This document shows positions 14,016 to 15,774 of a stretch of 15,774 bases of DNA, one piece after another (within the stretch, counting starts at the first letter, position 1; every line of letters begins with the position of its first letter). Position numbers and translations under genes: made by a program. The stretch is from positions 1 to 15,774 of the forward strand of contig DEIA01000026.1 of the NCBI GenBank assembly GCA_002352225.1, read 5' to 3'. The stretch comes from Flammeovirgaceae bacterium UBA2786 (GTDB lineage Bacteria > Bacteroidota > Bacteroidia > Cytophagales > Cyclobacteriaceae). The notes below the pieces were generated by a model, which had not been told where the DNA came from, made no database searches, and was given only the letters and a program-made list of their open reading frames with translations.

Positions 14016-14204
14016 TTAATTAGGTTGTTGATCTTTTCTCTTTTGAATGAGAAAATAAATGAATTGAATAACTCCCATAGCAAGCACACCGGTGCCAAAA
14101 CTGGTAACAAAGCCGCTCCATTCAAGATCTTGGGTTTTCATAAACCCACCAATAATGAGGAGAACAAATCCTGCAGTAATAACTAAGCTCAGTCGGTTAT
14201 TCAT
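14016..14204 (-). CDS. Small two-helix membrane protein, unknown function
   Basis: The product is 62 residues, with two hydrophobic segments (about 6-21 and 32-53) joined by a short polar loop (KTQDLEWSG) and ending in a charged tail QKRKDQQPN. No family is recognised. The gene begins the four-gene cluster, ending 9 nt before fabG on the same strand, and this spacing supports a true gene. Its start is 121 bp from the divergent dihydrolipoyl dehydrogenase gene. Confidence 0.65.
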   Translation of the reverse strand: MNNRLSLVITAGFVLLIIGGFMKTQDLEWSGFVTSFGTGVLAMGVIQFIYFLIQKRKDQQPN

Positions 14205-14264
14205 TTAGCCAAAGTTGACAATTAATCACAAAATTTAAAAGGACACCCTTGGGTTATTCCCCCT

Positions 14265-14294
14265 TTTGAAAGAACGCCCGGCAATGTATCTTTG
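14265..14294 (+). promoter_or_regulatory. Candidate promoter of the dihydrolipoyl dehydrogenase gene
   Basis: TTTG (14265-14268) and TATCTTTG (14287-14294) match the Bacteroidota elements with an 18-nt spacer, slightly shorter than the 20 nt of the other candidates. The start would be near 14301, giving a leader of about 25 nt. Confidence 0.6.
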
Positions 14295-14325
14295 ACCGCA
14301 TTTTAAGAATTTAAATTTCGTATGT

Positions 14326-15717
14326 ATGGCAAAATATGATGTTATCGTAATTGGTTCTGGTCCGGGTGGATATGTTGCTGCAATCCGCGCTTCGCAATTA
14401 GGGATGAAGGTAGGCGTTGTAGAGAAGGCCGAACTAGGCGGAATCTGTCTCAACTGGGGTTGTATACCAACAAAAGCTTTATTGAAAAGCGCCCAGGTTT
14501 TTGAATACCTGAAGCATGCGAAAGATTATGGAATAGAGGCTACAGGGGCCAAAGCAGATTTTGCTGCTATTGTTAAGCGTAGCCGCGATGTGGCTACGGG
14601 TATGAGTAAGGGTATTCAGTTTTTATTCAAGAAAAATAAAATCGAACACATTGCCGGAACGGGCAAACTTAAAAAAGGTGGTAAAGTTGAAGTAACCGGT
14701 GCCGATGGAAAGAAAGAAGATCACGAAGCCAAGCACATTATAGTAGCAACCGGAGCGCGTTCGCGCGAGTTGCCGGCATTAAAAATTGATGGTAAAAAGA
14801 TTATTGGCTATCGCGAGGCTATGGTATTACCAACACAACCTAAGAAAATGATTGTGGTGGGTTCAGGGGCTATTGGTGTTGAGTTTGCCTATTTCTACAG
14901 CACACTTGGAACAGAAGTAACTATTGTAGAGTTTCTGCCCCGTATTGTTCCGGTGGAAGATGAAGAGGTTTCTAAGCAATTGGAAAAATCATTTAAGAAA
15001 GCGGGCATTGCTATACATACAAATGCAGAGGTAACAAAAGTGGATACTGCCGGCAAAGGGTGTGTGGCTACTGTTAAAACCAAAGACGGTGAAATAAAGT
15101 TGGAAGCCGACATCGTACTTTCTGCGGTTGGTGTGTCTACCAACATTGAGGGTATCGGGTTGGAAGAAACAGGGGTTAAAACAGACAAAGGAAAAGTTAT
15201 TGTTGATGACTTCTATAAAACCAATGTGGCTGGCGTATATGCCATTGGCGATATTGTGAAAGGTCCTGCGTTGGCGCACGTTGCTTCGGCTGAAGGTATA
15301 ACTTGTGTGGAAGCCATTGCCGGGTTAAAGCCGTATCCGATTAACTACAACAACATTCCGGGTTGTACCTATTGCAGCCCCGAAATTGCTTCGGTGGGCT
15401 ATACCGAAGAAGCCGCCAAAAAAGCCGGCTATGAAATTAAAGTGGGTAAGTTTCCATTCTCGGCATCGGGCAAGGCAAAAGCGGCCGGTGCGGCTGATGG
15501 TTTTGTAAAAGTAATTTTTGATGCCAAGTATGGCGAGTGGTTAGGGGCACACTTTATTGGAGCCAACGTAACCGAAATGATAGCCGAGGTTGTGGTAGCC
15601 CGTAATCTGGAAACAACAGGTCATGAAATTATCAAGTCAATCCACCCTCACCCAACTATGAGCGAAGCCATAATGGAAGCTGCAGCGGCAGCGTATGGCG
15701 AAGTGATTCATTTGTAA
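14326..15717 (+). CDS. lpdA: Dihydrolipoyl dehydrogenase (E3)
   Basis: The 463-residue flavoprotein has an N-terminal FAD-binding GSGPGGYVAAIRA (10-22), the redox disulfide in GGICLNWGCIPTK (Cys41, Cys46), an NAD-binding segment VVGSGAIGVEF in the middle, and the C-terminal HPHPTMSE with catalytic His442 and Glu447. It reoxidises dihydrolipoamide in pyruvate and 2-oxoglutarate dehydrogenases or in the glycine cleavage system. The ATG at 14326 is used; an ATG four bases earlier is out of frame and stops after five codons. It stands alone, not beside E1/E2 genes, so it probably serves several complexes. No terminator is seen in the 57 bp after the stop. Confidence 0.96.
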   Translation: MAKYDVIVIGSGPGGYVAAIRASQLGMKVGVVEKAELGGICLNWGCIPTKALLKSAQVFEYLKHAKDYGIEATGAKADFAAIVKRSRDVATGMSKGIQFLFKKNKIEHIAGTGKLKKGGKVEVTGADGKKEDHEAKHIIVATGARSRELPALKIDGKKIIGYREAMVLPTQPKKMIVVGSGAIGVEFAYFYSTLGTEVTIVEFLPRIVPVEDEEVSKQLEKSFKKAGIAIHTNAEVTKVDTAGKGCVATVKTKDGEIKLEADIVLSAVGVSTNIEGIGLEETGVKTDKGKVIVDDFYKTNVAGVYAIGDIVKGPALAHVASAEGITCVEAIAGLKPYPINYNNIPGCTYCSPEIASVGYTEEAAKKAGYEIKVGKFPFSASGKAKAAGAADGFVKVIFDAKYGEWLGAHFIGANVTEMIAEVVVARNLETTGHEIIKSIHPHPTMSEAIMEAAAAAYGEVIHL

Positions 15718-15752
15718 AGAGAAGGATTTGGTAGCGATCTGATGCTCCAACC

Positions 15753-15774
15753 GAGGCTGTCTCAAAAGTCGTTC
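15753..15774. mobile_element. Possible end of an insertion sequence (cut by window edge)
   Basis: The window ends in GAGGCTGTCTCAAAAGTC plus four bases, which resembles terminal inverted repeats of some bacterial insertion sequences. No transposase or second end is in the window, so this is a resemblance only. Confidence 0.3.

Noticed and set aside
14235..14453. Minus-strand reading frame of 72 codons overlapping the start of the dihydrolipoyl dehydrogenase gene
   Set aside because: It is opposite a certain coding region and its product resembles no protein pattern; it also crosses the promoter region.

Overview
The window looks chromosomal and comes from a member of the Bacteroidota, most likely Cytophagales-like (inference). 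The grounds are: promoter candidates of the Bacteroidota form (TTTG, about 20 nt, TAnnTTTG); few Shine-Dalgarno sequences; an Na+-pumping NQR subunit; a homoserine O-acetyltransferase route to methionine under a SAM-I riboswitch; and a katG/oxyR divergent pair. It is mostly conserved metabolic and stress genes with one small toxin-antitoxin cassette. No tRNA, rRNA, CRISPR array or complete mobile element was seen.

Layout. 1-1405: the 5' part of katG (minus) faces away from oxyR (plus). A good OxyR half-site lies over the oxyR start and upstream of a candidate katG promoter. 1466-3772: a small outer-membrane barrel protein (plus), a DoxX-family membrane protein (minus) and a non-canonical Nramp-family transporter (plus). 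3780-5567 (minus): an MntA/HepT toxin-antitoxin pair followed 2 nt later by an arginase-fold protein that has lost two of six metal ligands. 5634-6926 (minus): nqrF, standing alone, with its own candidate promoter and a strong terminator.

7011-11583 (minus) is the most interesting region, a sulfur amino acid operon. In transcription order it has a promoter, a SAM-I riboswitch, a previously uncalled 48-codon ORF whose last 14 residues contain 7 Cys and 2 Met (four Cys directly before the stop), mutually exclusive hairpins starting in the Cys codons, then osmC, metY, metX, hom and a perfect 14-bp terminator stem. The arrangement suggests two-layer control: SAM sensed by the riboswitch, and Cys (or charged tRNA-Cys) sensed by a translated leader peptide.

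11644-14204 (minus) is a tight four-gene cluster: a 62-residue membrane protein, fabG, a di-haem cytochrome c peroxidase, and a secreted molybdopterin-oxidoreductase-fold protein without cysteine. 14326-15717 (plus) is a dihydrolipoyl dehydrogenase gene with its own promoter. The last 22 bases resemble the end of an insertion sequence.
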